Assembly: GCF_004293625.1 (NCBI RefSeq)
Contig: NZ_CP033040.1
Location: forward strand, 682,001 to 746,000
DNA: 64,000 nt
Source of the DNA: Thiomicrorhabdus indica
GTDB taxonomy: Bacteria; Pseudomonadota; Gammaproteobacteria; Thiomicrospirales; Thiomicrospiraceae
Reading direction: 5' to 3'
Below, piece after piece: positions 36,624 to 44,915 of this stretch. The translations under genes were made by a program, and so were the position numbers. Every line of letters begins with the position of its first letter. Within the stretch, counting starts at the first letter, position 1. The notes beneath the pieces were generated by a model, which was given only the letters and a program-made list of their open reading frames with translations, did not search any database and was not told where the DNA came from.

Positions 36624-38078
36624 CTAATGTTTGGCAATTGCGTTGCCATGATTATGCACTTCAATTAAAGTTTCATGCAGGGCTTTGACAGCGGTGGGGT
36701 AGCAATCGGCATCAACAAAAATCTGCATTTCAACCTGACGCGTATTTTGGTGCATCGCTTCAATATTGATACCTTTATCTGCCAAGCTGCTTGTTGCTTG
36801 AGCCAATAATCCTTGAACACGCATATTTGAACCCATTGCGGATACCATGCAGAGTTTGCTAGTAGTAATTTGTGCTGATGGAAAAGCTTCTTTTAGTTGG
36901 CTAGTTGCACGACTTACTTTTTTCAAAGAACCATCAATGTATAAAGTGATGGTATTGGCATTGAAGTCTTTGGAAACCACTTGGCACTGAAGGCGTTTGG
37001 TAATTTTTAGAATATGCATTTCATAGTCATTGACCTGATTCACCATTTCTTGGTCAAAAATCTCGACGGCGATCAAGCGCTCCATGCCGGCGATGATTTC
37101 AACCATTGGCTGTTCTGATTTATAGTCTGCGGTAATCAGTGTTCCGTGGTGGTCAGGCTCGAATGTATTCATAATGCGCAGTGGAATATTTGCTTGACGC
37201 AAGCCTTTACCAGCACGAGGGTGAATAGCTTCCATGCCTAAGTTTGCCAGTTGGTCGGCAATGTCATAGCTCGTTTTCCCAATTGGCACTGCGCTATCTT
37301 CACCGACTAGACGAGGGTCTGCTGATGATAGGTGAAATTCTTTGTGAATTACGGCTTCGGCTGCCTTTAACATCACGGCAATACGGCTAAAGGTCATTTC
37401 AGAATAACCGCGATCAAAAGTCGAGATTAAGTTTTCTGAACAGTGGGCATAACCGGTGACAATTGGCAAAGTCGTTGTGAAATCAATATCTGCAAAGGCT
37501 TTTAAAATGTGTTCATCGAGTGGCATTTTTTCGTTATTATCCCAGCCCGATAGGTCGATAAAGGCGGTATCAACCCCATGATTTTTAAGTAGTTCGGCTA
37601 AATTGTAGGCTGAATGAGCCTCTCCTATTGACGCTAAAAGTTCACGTACAGTGAGCAAGTGTTCACTCAGTTCAAAGTGGCCGTGGCTACAAATATCATG
37701 CAGATTGATTAGTACTTCGCGGGTATCAGTGATACGCTCGTCAATAAATGCATTGGCGTGCTTAAGTTGCTCGGAGTTTGAGAATAACTCTGAGTTAATT
37801 TTAAGTAGTTCCGCTCGAAGAGTTTCAAGTGACTCTTGCCAGGCGCTGTTATTGTCACCACGCGCAAATAAACCGTAAACACCTGGTTCGCCAGTTTTTT
37901 TGTGTTCAAGTAAAAGGTTGGTGACGCCGCCATAAGCCGATACAACAAATGCTCGGTTATATGGAGTTTCTGGGTACAAAATAATATTGTCACGCACCGC
38001 TTCATAGGCACTCATTGAGGTACCACCGATTTTTTCAACACTTAAGTTAGCTGGTGCGGAGTTTTCTGAATTTGACAT
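36624..38078 (-). CDS. ask: Aspartate kinase of the ectoine operon (Ask_Ect type)
   Basis: Phosphorylates aspartate, supplying aspartate-semialdehyde for ectoine synthesis. 484 residues. The N-terminal kinase domain has SVEKIGGTSMSAYEAVRD (KxGGTS, about 14-31), TGYAHCSENLISTFDRGYSEMTFSRIA (about 209-235) and FHLSSADPRLV. ACT repeats follow, with CMVSAMGSNMRVQGLLAQATSSLADKGINIEAMHQN (about 403-438). Specialised aspartate kinases linked to ectABC tend to be less feedback-inhibited; that property is known for the group, not shown here. It lies 368 bases after ectC, a longer gap than usual, and may have its own start signals. Confidence 0.93.
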   Translation of the reverse strand: MSNSENSAPANLSVEKIGGTSMSAYEAVRDNIILYPETPYNRAFVVSAYGGVTNLLLEHKKTGEPGVYGLFARGDNNSAWQESLETLRAELLKINSELFSNSEQLKHANAFIDERITDTREVLINLHDICSHGHFELSEHLLTVRELLASIGEAHSAYNLAELLKNHGVDTAFIDLSGWDNNEKMPLDEHILKAFADIDFTTTLPIVTGYAHCSENLISTFDRGYSEMTFSRIAVMLKAAEAVIHKEFHLSSADPRLVGEDSAVPIGKTSYDIADQLANLGMEAIHPRAGKGLRQANIPLRIMNTFEPDHHGTLITADYKSEQPMVEIIAGMERLIAVEIFDQEMVNQVNDYEMHILKITKRLQCQVVSKDFNANTITLYIDGSLKKVSRATSQLKEAFPSAQITTSKLCMVSAMGSNMRVQGLLAQATSSLADKGINIEAMHQNTRQVEMQIFVDADCYPTAVKALHETLIEVHNHGNAIAKH

Positions 38079-38446
38079 GATTTGTACAGTCTCGTAAATA
38101 ATTGTTTAAAAAGGGAATCTCATTGAATGAGCACCCATTAAAAAATGGGCGCTATTTTACCGATTGTCAGCAATCTTGTGAATGCTTAGTTTCATTAATT
38201 TTCACAAAACCTATTGTTGTGATGGCGTGCAAAATCAATTAAAAAGAAGCTATGCCCAAAAGAGTTTTGAGCTTAATACAGCTATACAAACATCGGTTCA
38301 GTGCAATCTGTCATGAATGGTTTATCAGTCATTTTGAGATTTAAGGTGAGGGGCGTGTCTGCTTAAATGCGTAGCGAGTCTTTCAAACTAAGGACAGAGT
38401 GAATAGCCTTAGTTCAAAAGCAACGGTGAAAATATTGTCGGGAGTA
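38079..38446. other. ectC-ask intergenic region
   Basis: 368 bases without a gene. GCACCCATT / AATGGGCGC (38131-38152) forms a stem with an A/T loop, about 55 bases upstream of ask, which could act as an attenuator or processing site in the ask leader. No clear promoter hexamers or open frame with a ribosome-binding site are seen. Confidence 0.45.
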
Positions 38447-38845
38447 TTACGACTCGGCTGGCAGATTGTAAGAGCCATCTTTGTCATGCGTCTCACGACC
38501 TGTTACCGGTGGATTGAAAACACAAACCATCCGCATTTGCACACCTTTGTTGGCACTTAGAATGTGTTGGTCATGTTGATCCAGTGCGTAAACCGTACCT
38601 TCTTTAATTTCGTGGGTAATGCCGGTGGCTTTGTCGTAAATCTGACCTTCACCCTCAATGCAGTACACTGCTTCTAAGTGGTTTTTATACCAAAGATGTA
38701 AATCTTCACCGGCTTTGATCAGGGTATCGTGTAGAGAAAATCCCATACCGTCTTTGGCTAGTAATAAGCGGCGGCTAGTCCACTGTTTTGAATCTACGTC
38801 TGAGTCTGTGCCAATAATGTCGTCGTATAAATTTCTTACAATCAT
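38447..38845 (-). CDS. ectC: L-ectoine synthase
   Basis: Cyclises N-gamma-acetyl-diaminobutyrate to ectoine. 132-residue cupin: [41 protein letters not shown] at the N-terminus is typical of EctC, and [22 protein letters not shown] (about 50-71) carries the metal-binding Glu and Tyr. [11 protein letters not shown] and [23 protein letters not shown] complete the fold. Third gene in ectABC; ectD (hydroxylase) is absent, so ectoine rather than 5-hydroxyectoine is the predicted product. Confidence 0.97.
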   Translation of the reverse strand: MIVRNLYDDIIGTDSDVDSKQWTSRRLLLAKDGMGFSLHDTLIKAGEDLHLWYKNHLEAVYCIEGEGQIYDKATGITHEIKEGTVYALDQHDQHILSANKGVQMRMVCVFNPPVTGRETHDKDGSYNLPAES

Positions 38846-38989
38846 TTTTCGTCCTAAAGTTTTTAAATCATCTTCTTAAACGGGTAAATTGGATAAAACA
38901 ATTTCATACTGTGATTCATAAAGGCTTTATGGCAAGCCTTTATGAGGTTGTGTATCGATTTGTTTGTTCAGTGTTTTTTGTGAGACTGC

Positions 38990-40255
38990 TTAGTAGTCTG
39001 CTTTATTACTGCAAGTTTCAATGGCATTTTTCAAAATATCAAAACCTTCGTGAATCAGCTCTTCGGTGATGACGAGAGGGCCTAAGAATTTAATGACATT
39101 ACTTTCCGAACCTGCGGTTTCAATAACAAGACCGTTTTCAAAGCACTCAGAGCAGATATTTCCACAAAGCTCAGCATCGCGGAATTCTATTCCCCAGATA
39201 AAACCAAGACCGCGCACATCCTTAGTAAGATGTGGGAACGTTAAAGCCAAATCTTGCATACGCTCTTCGATAATTTTCGATTTTGCTTTGACTTCATTTG
39301 AGAAACTATCATCAGACCAATATTCATTGATGGCTGTCGTTGATGCCACAAAGGCAAGGTTATTTCCACGGAAAGTCCCAGAGTGTTCACCCGGAGACCA
39401 TTTATCCAACTCTGGTTTCATAAGCACTAAAGACATCGGGTGACCACCGCCAATCGATTTAGATAGCGTTACGATATCTGGTTGAATGCCTGCACGTTCA
39501 AAGCTAAAGAAGTCACCTGAACGGCCATTACCAACCTGAATGTCATCGGCAATCATTAAGATGTCAAAGTCATCACAGATTTTGCGTAGTTTTTTCAACC
39601 ATTCAGCATCCGCTACGTTAATGCCACCTTCTGCTTGGATGGTCTCTAATACGATTGCTGCTGGCAATTCTGTTCCCGAAGAGTTGTCTTCTAGAATTTT
39701 GCGAAGATACGCAATTGTATCGACTTTATCGCCAAGGTAATTATGGAAAGGCACTTGATAGGTGTAGCCAGGAACGCCATAGCTGTCATCATGGTAATAC
39801 TGGTTCCCAGTAATACTCAGAGACCCCATAGACATGCCATGGAAACCATTGGTGAAACTCATTACCTGTTTACGACCTTTGACTTTACGCGCAATTTTTA
39901 AAGCGGTTTCAATGGCATTGGTTCCCGTTGGGCCAACAAACTGCAGCTTGTAGTTTAAGTGACGAGGCTGCAAAATTTTGGTGACAAAGCTTTCAATAAA
40001 GTCTTTTTTCGCCACTGTTCCCATGTCTAAAGCGTGACCGATACCATCGTTTTGCAGATAATTAATTACGGCTGAGTTAATGTGTTCGTTGTTGTGGCCA
40101 TAGTTTAGCGCTCCAGCACCAGCGAAAAAGTCGATATAGCGTTTTCCTTCGGTGTCCCAAATTTCCGCATTTTTCGATTTTTCAAAGACGGTTGGAAAAG
40201 AGCGAATGTAACCACGAACTTCGGATTCATAAGTGTTAAATATTTCTAAAGGCAT
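38990..40255 (-). CDS. ectB: Diaminobutyrate-2-oxoglutarate transaminase
   Basis: PLP class III aminotransferase converting aspartate-semialdehyde and glutamate to 2,4-diaminobutyrate. 421 residues: FEKSKNAEIWDTEGKRYIDFFAGAGALNYGHNN at the N-terminus, FVGPTGTNAIETALKIAR (about 107-124), MIADDIQVGNGRSGDFFSFERAG and the PLP lysine in TLSKSIGGGHPMSLVL (about 263-278). HSGTFRGNNLAF is the family's substrate loop. It stands between ectA and ectC with gaps of about 110-145 bases. Confidence 0.97.
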   Translation of the reverse strand: MPLEIFNTYESEVRGYIRSFPTVFEKSKNAEIWDTEGKRYIDFFAGAGALNYGHNNEHINSAVINYLQNDGIGHALDMGTVAKKDFIESFVTKILQPRHLNYKLQFVGPTGTNAIETALKIARKVKGRKQVMSFTNGFHGMSMGSLSITGNQYYHDDSYGVPGYTYQVPFHNYLGDKVDTIAYLRKILEDNSSGTELPAAIVLETIQAEGGINVADAEWLKKLRKICDDFDILMIADDIQVGNGRSGDFFSFERAGIQPDIVTLSKSIGGGHPMSLVLMKPELDKWSPGEHSGTFRGNNLAFVASTTAINEYWSDDSFSNEVKAKSKIIEERMQDLALTFPHLTKDVRGLGFIWGIEFRDAELCGNICSECFENGLVIETAGSESNVIKFLGPLVITEELIHEGFDILKNAIETCSNKADY

Positions 40256-40362
40256 AGTGTCCTCGTTTGTAAATGTAGTGTTTTTATTATTGTTAAACGT
40301 AATAAAAATAGTTGTAATTCTTATTACGATTTTATGAATTTAGTTGTGTGACTTGTCTTAAA

Positions 40363-40926
40363 TTAAGTCATAAGTTTGTCGTGTAAAAAGTCGTTTAAAG
40401 TTTCACCGGCCGGTGCAAAAAGCTTGTATTCATCTTCCGCTTCGTGGTCGCTGCCAACAAAGTGTTCTTCGGTCAGGAATTTTGAGACTTCAAGCTGTAA
40501 ACCAAAATATTTGCCCAAACTTTTAAAGACGCCTTGAGATGCAAGGTTGCTTGGACTAATGGTGCAACTTATGGTTAATAGCTTTGACTGACGTTGCCTT
40601 TGTAGCTCTATTGCTTGTGTAATCTGTTGGCGAACCAGTGCCTTAGCAACGCCTTGCCCACGACCGTTTTCGCCGACCACTAGCTGCCAAACAAACAGTT
40701 CGGTTGGTGCGTCGGGGCGCATGTACCCTGAGACAAAGCCTAGAATTTCTCCATCTCTTTCTGCGACTACACACGTGTCTGCAAAGTGTGAGCTTTGCAA
40801 GAAATAGAGGTAGCTGGAATTCAAATCCAGTGGAGGAGAATTCTTGATCAATTGGTGAATGTGAATGCCATCTGCAAGTGTGGGACGGCGATAAATAATC
40901 GTTAAGTTATCGGTATCAGACTCCAT
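40363..40926 (-). CDS. ectA: Diaminobutyrate acetyltransferase
   Basis: GNAT acetyltransferase making N-gamma-acetyl-diaminobutyrate. IIYRRPTLADGIHIHQLIKNSPPLDLNSSYLYFLQSSHF (about 9-47) is the EctA opening, and FVWQLVVGENGRGQGVAKALV (about 77-97) contains the acetyl-CoA Q/RxxGxA loop. The frame opens at a GTG at 40935; ATG 40926 (MESDTDNL) is preferred, giving 187 residues, though neither has a strong ribosome-binding site. First gene of ectABC-ask. Palindrome copy at 40405 encodes PAG. Confidence 0.95.
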   Translation of the reverse strand: MESDTDNLTIIYRRPTLADGIHIHQLIKNSPPLDLNSSYLYFLQSSHFADTCVVAERDGEILGFVSGYMRPDAPTELFVWQLVVGENGRGQGVAKALVRQQITQAIELQRQRQSKLLTISCTISPSNLASQGVFKSLGKYFGLQLEVSKFLTEEHFVGSDHEAEDEYKLFAPAGETLNDFLHDKLMT

Positions 40927-41480
40927 AATAATCACAATCTAAGGTTAAAGATGAATCTTTGACCAATCGCATTTGGGTCGTAAACTGACCTCGAACAAAA
41001 TAAGTTTTGAAAAATACAAAAGACGTATAGAACTCATTGGTATCCATGAAATCGATCATGGCATGAGTCTTTCGATTGATCCTGAGCAATGCCCTAGGGA
41101 ATAGACTTGACCGATTTTGACGGTCTAAAAATGTGCGTCTAAACGCAGAAGACAGCAATGTAATTGCAGTTGAATAAAAGATAATAAATCTTTGGGGTAG
41201 TTAAAAACGTCCCTTATGTTAACAAACTCAGAGATTATGTCAACTGTCAATAGTTTTAGGTGGTGTGTCTTGGCATTGATAAAATTTATTGAGTGGACAT
41301 TATTTTTTGTTGTCGTAATATCCTTAAAAAATTTACCGGTTTATAAAAAACTGTTACTTTCAGTAGGGTGAAGGTATTGGGTTGATGAGTAACTATTCAA
41401 TTCTGGAAAAACCATCGTTAAAAATGAGAAGTGTTAGGGGTCGTTGAAAACTAATTTGACAGACTTCTAGGGGGTGGGGT
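40927..41480. other. Regulatory region between ectA and hydrolase
   Basis: About 550 bases between divergent genes. It holds the candidate ectA promoter at 41216-41243 and a leader of nearly 300 bases. An 80-codon frame on the minus strand (40916-41158) overlaps the ectA start but has no ribosome-binding site or family likeness, so I do not call it a gene. No ectR-type regulator is present. Confidence 0.5.
41216..41243 (-). promoter_or_regulatory. Candidate sigma-70 promoter of ectABC
   Basis: On the minus strand TTGACA (41243-41238) is followed after 16 bases by TAACAT (41221-41216). A second TTGACA lies 7 bases further upstream (41250-41245). This would leave a leader of about 280 bases to ectA. 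Osmotically induced ect promoters often have close-to-consensus elements, but this one is predicted only from hexamers. Confidence 0.45.
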
Positions 41481-42377
41481 GTGAATGATCTGATTAGTAC
41501 GAATTTTGTTAAGTCTTTTTTGTTATCAAGTTTTTTCGTCTTGTTTTTGTCTATCAGCACTGTGCAAGCTGAGACTGTGACTAATGTGATTCCTTCTCTA
41601 GGTTTGATGGCACAAGCGGAGTATAAAAAAGGCGATTCGCGCAAGCCGGTTGCTTTGATTGTCCATGGTTTTTTGACTACAAATCAATTCCATACGGTGA
41701 AAGCAATGAGTCAAGCCTTAAATGATGTGGGCGTGGCCACGCTAAGCCCTACTTTGACTTTGGGAATTGAGCAGCGAAAAGAGTCGGTAAAATGCCAGGC
41801 AATCCACACTCATACTCTAGAGGAGGACGTTGCTGAACTTGATGCGTGGGTGCAATGGTTGAAGAAACAAGGTCATGAAAAGATTATCTTGGTTGGGCAT
41901 TCAAGTGGTAGCTTAGACGTTCTAGAATATTTTAATCGTTACTCTGATAAATCTGTGGTGTCTGGTATATTCACAAGTATGTTTTATTTGAGTGGTCCTG
42001 AATTGGGAACATCAAGTGATGAGATGACATTTGCTAAAAATGCAGTTGCTTCGAACCAAAAAAAATTACGCAAATATCATCTGAAATTTTGCCAAGGGGA
42101 TTATTTGTCGACACCTGAATCGTATTTGTCTTATGTGCGTTTGACACGTGATTATGTCATTGAGTCAATGAAGAATCTTGGCATTCCGACGACGACAATA
42201 ATGGGTGGTAAAGATAAGCGTTATCAAAGTGTTGGCCAAAATTGGCTCGATGACTTGAGAAGTACACCAACCCAGTTGGTAATCGTAGCAGGCGCTAATC
42301 ATTTTTTTTCAAGTGAATATGAATTTGATCTTCAAGATCGACTGGTTGAGTCAATTCATAAACTCATTGATCAATGA
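41481..42377 (+). CDS. Secreted alpha/beta hydrolase
   Basis: 298 residues with a signal peptide (FLLSSFFVLFLSISTVQA, cleavage near residue 30). The hydrolase core has PVALIVHGFLTTNQFH (about 56-71, oxyanion HG), the nucleophile elbow VGHSSGS (Ser in GHSSG, about 134-140), a candidate acid in MGGKDKRYQ and the final His in VAGANHFFSSE (about 270-280). Substrate unknown; a periplasmic esterase or lipase-like enzyme is likely. GTG 41481 follows a G-rich stretch (GGGGGTGGGGT) that serves as ribosome-binding site. 34 bases before the GGDEF-EAL gene, so possibly cotranscribed. Confidence 0.85.
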   Translation: MNDLISTNFVKSFLLSSFFVLFLSISTVQAETVTNVIPSLGLMAQAEYKKGDSRKPVALIVHGFLTTNQFHTVKAMSQALNDVGVATLSPTLTLGIEQRKESVKCQAIHTHTLEEDVAELDAWVQWLKKQGHEKIILVGHSSGSLDVLEYFNRYSDKSVVSGIFTSMFYLSGPELGTSSDEMTFAKNAVASNQKKLRKYHLKFCQGDYLSTPESYLSYVRLTRDYVIESMKNLGIPTTTIMGGKDKRYQSVGQNWLDDLRSTPTQLVIVAGANHFFSSEYEFDLQDRLVESIHKLIDQ

Positions 42378-42411
42378 TCCATTAAGTAATTTCTGAAGTG
42401 AAGGAACTACG

Positions 42412-44643
42412 TTGAAAATTCCAGAAGGACTCATTCGACCGATTCGATTTTATTTTGCTGTTTTTTTAACCTTGTCAATTTTGGGACTCTTGATTATTAA
42501 TTTTAAACTCTATAATCAAGGTGAGCAAATTCGAAAGGCTGTGGTGGAAAAAAACCAGGAGCAGGCGGCTCTTGAAATGCAGCGAGTTTTAACCTTTTCA
42601 TTGAATGACTTGCAGAGTAAGCTTCGCAAAATTTCTGAATGGGATGAGGTTTTCCAGCAGTTGCGAGACCCAAGTTATTATTTTTTCTGGCATGACGAAC
42701 GAATGCAAGAGAGTCGTTATTTTCATCCGTCTTTTTCTAATCTTGAACTTTATAACGCTGAAAAAACTTTGTTAATGCCAGCATCACCTTCCAAAGGTTA
42801 TGACAGCTCACTTCCCCAGACAATTGACAATTTGCAATCCATGGTTGTCTTTCGGGATTACAACCCTCCGCATTTGAATATTTATGAACCTATTTATCAA
42901 CGTGGAAGCCGAAACGTGATTGGTTATGTCGGTGTGTCGGTTGATATTGTCGACTATCTCCTCCGAGAGAACACGTTCTATCATATTGAAAAGACTTCGA
43001 TACGTCTTCATGGTTCTGGATCGGTTTCAAGTCGCGAAATTCAGGAACTTATCCAATTTAAGCCTGTACAAAACCCTGTAAGTGATGAGCTTTGGGAGCT
43101 AATTAAAAGTTTTATGATGGACATGTTTGTGTTTTTATCCATGGCCACGATTTTGATGTACTTTATTTTCAATTTGGCGTTTTACTCTCCTATTCAAATG
43201 TTGTCGCTCTATATTGAACGTCTGCAAAAACGAAGTGGAGAGATCAAGCCTCCAGAAGAGCGATTCCTTTTAAAAGAATTTGAACAGCTCAAGCAATCAA
43301 TCTATTTGTATCATCAAAACTTAAATAGAGCTCAAGCTAAGCTTGATGAGCAAAATCAAATCGTCTGGGATCAGGCACGTCGTGATGTCTTAACAAACAT
43401 ATATAATCGCCGCGCATTTGATGAAGCTTGGAATGGGGTTCTTTATCAGTATGCAAAAGATCCGATTTCTACGACATTTATTTTGTTCGACTGCGATTTC
43501 TTTAAAGCATTAAATGATACATATGGTCATGAAGTTGGGGATGAAGTCATTCGATTGACGGCCAAAACGATTCAAGATCATCTGCCACTGGAGTCGCCAG
43601 CCTATCGTATTGGTGGGGATGAATTTGCAGTGATTATTCAGAATAAATCAGCGCAAGAAATTCAGCAGATTGCGCAGGTTTGCTTAACCGCTTTGGCAAA
43701 TGCAAATTTCGCCCAGCTAGGGGTTAAAGAGATGGTGACTTTTAGTGTGGGTATCAGCCAAGCGGTTCCCGAGGAAAATAATGATGTCGCTAGTTTGCCA
43801 AGACAAGCTGATATTGCGATGTATAAGGCAAAGCAGTCGCCACAAAATAAGATTCAGGTTTACCATCAACTGCTTGATCGAGAAGCTCAAAGTTTAGTGT
43901 CAAATCAAGTCGTTACCACCGTAATGAAGGCGGTAGAATCAGGTGTTGGAATTGCGATGCATTATCAACCAATTGTTAATATGCAGACGTCTGGTATGTA
44001 TTATGAAAGCTTGGTACGTTTGCAGGATGAAGATGGCAGCATGGTTTTTCCAAACGATATTTTTAGTGTCGTTAACCGCCGCCGTTTAGAGGTGGACTTT
44101 GACCAACAGGTTATTAAAAAGGTCGTCGAAGATTTGCAAAATGGTGTGATTCCCAAAAACACAGGGGTTTCTGTCAATGTATCCGCAAAGACTTTGTTAC
44201 AGCCCGCGTTCGTCTCACTGTTTGATTCTATGGAGGCTTATTTAAACGACTATAAACTGGTGATTGAGGTGACCGAAAATTCGCTTGTTGATCATATGGA
44301 GTATGCAAAAGATGTGTTGAATGAGTTACGAGAAAAAGGCTTTAAAATCGCTTTAGATGACTTTGGTAGTGGCTATTCATCTATTCGTTATTTAGCACAC
44401 ATGCCGGTTGATATTATCAAGTTCGATAGAAGTTTGGTGTTGGCGTTATGTGAAGGAGATTCAAAAACTCGTAAGATTGTACAATCGACGGCGAGCATGA
44501 TTCTTGAGGCAAATTACCAACTGGTTATGGAAGGGATTGAAGATGAAGCGATGCAAGCCACTTCGCTTGAAGCGGGCGCGACGCATATCCAGGGGTATCT
44601 GCTTGGTAAGCCTTCAAGAGAGCCACAGTCGGTATCGTTGTAG
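42412..44643 (+). CDS. Membrane GGDEF-EAL cyclic-di-GMP protein
   Basis: 743 residues. Helix 1 (about 13-34), a periplasmic sensor domain (about 35-235, CHASE4-like in having LRKISEWDEVFQQL), helix 2 (about 236-258), a linker helix, GGDEF domain (about 315-480, intact YRIGGDEFAV) and EAL domain (about 500-743). In the EAL domain the namesake motif reads ESL (YYESLVRL); the downstream NVSAKTLL, EVTENSLVD, ALDDFGSGYSSIRYL and KFDRSLV blocks are kept. So diguanylate cyclase activity is likely and phosphodiesterase activity possible. Start is TTG 42412, chosen because AAGGA lies 7 bases upstream and no ATG follows before the first helix. Confidence 0.92.
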   Translation: MKIPEGLIRPIRFYFAVFLTLSILGLLIINFKLYNQGEQIRKAVVEKNQEQAALEMQRVLTFSLNDLQSKLRKISEWDEVFQQLRDPSYYFFWHDERMQESRYFHPSFSNLELYNAEKTLLMPASPSKGYDSSLPQTIDNLQSMVVFRDYNPPHLNIYEPIYQRGSRNVIGYVGVSVDIVDYLLRENTFYHIEKTSIRLHGSGSVSSREIQELIQFKPVQNPVSDELWELIKSFMMDMFVFLSMATILMYFIFNLAFYSPIQMLSLYIERLQKRSGEIKPPEERFLLKEFEQLKQSIYLYHQNLNRAQAKLDEQNQIVWDQARRDVLTNIYNRRAFDEAWNGVLYQYAKDPISTTFILFDCDFFKALNDTYGHEVGDEVIRLTAKTIQDHLPLESPAYRIGGDEFAVIIQNKSAQEIQQIAQVCLTALANANFAQLGVKEMVTFSVGISQAVPEENNDVASLPRQADIAMYKAKQSPQNKIQVYHQLLDREAQSLVSNQVVTTVMKAVESGVGIAMHYQPIVNMQTSGMYYESLVRLQDEDGSMVFPNDIFSVVNRRRLEVDFDQQVIKKVVEDLQNGVIPKNTGVSVNVSAKTLLQPAFVSLFDSMEAYLNDYKLVIEVTENSLVDHMEYAKDVLNELREKGFKIALDDFGSGYSSIRYLAHMPVDIIKFDRSLVLALCEGDSKTRKIVQSTASMILEANYQLVMEGIEDEAMQATSLEAGATHIQGYLLGKPSREPQSVSL

Positions 44644-44652
44644 CGTTTCTTG

Positions 44653-44784
44653 CTACTTAGCAACTTCTTGTTGCGTGTTTTGGTTTGCTTGGGAAATCGC
44701 CACCTCAATGGCTAAGACTTGGATCTTAATTAAGTCTTTTTTACGAGATTCAAAAACTTGTTTAATGATTTGAAAACGGCTCAT
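44653..44784 (-). CDS. Small 43-residue protein, unknown
   Basis: A short frame in the gap between the GGDEF-EAL gene and uup. ATG 44784 has an AGGAAAG ribosome-binding motif 5 bases upstream, and the frame ends at TAG 44653. The product begins MSRFQIIKQVFESRKKDL and continues IKIQVLAIEVAISQ with a Gln/Asn-rich tail. It is predicted helical and amphipathic and has no family I recognise. The frame runs against the last 130 bases before uup's 3' end, converging with the GGDEF-EAL gene. The good ribosome-binding site is the main support. Confidence 0.45.
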   Translation of the reverse strand: MSRFQIIKQVFESRKKDLIKIQVLAIEVAISQANQNTQQEVAK

Positions 44785-44915
44785 GATTACTTTCCTATTG
44801 AATTTTTCATATTTGGTTTATTCAGGATTTAGCATAAGCCGTGCCAAATTTAAGTGTCGTATTTTTGGCAGATTCTAACTGACGAATTTTACTCGTCAAA
44901 TTCTCTGTTTTAGCT

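Noticed and set aside
40916-41158. 80-codon minus-strand frame upstream of ectA
   Set aside because: Overlaps the ectA start, no ribosome-binding site, mixed composition with no domain; more likely part of the ectA leader.
44504-44773. 90-codon plus-strand frame across the end of the GGDEF-EAL gene
   Set aside because: Mostly inside the better-supported GGDEF-EAL frame and rich in Arg/Cys as shadow frames are.
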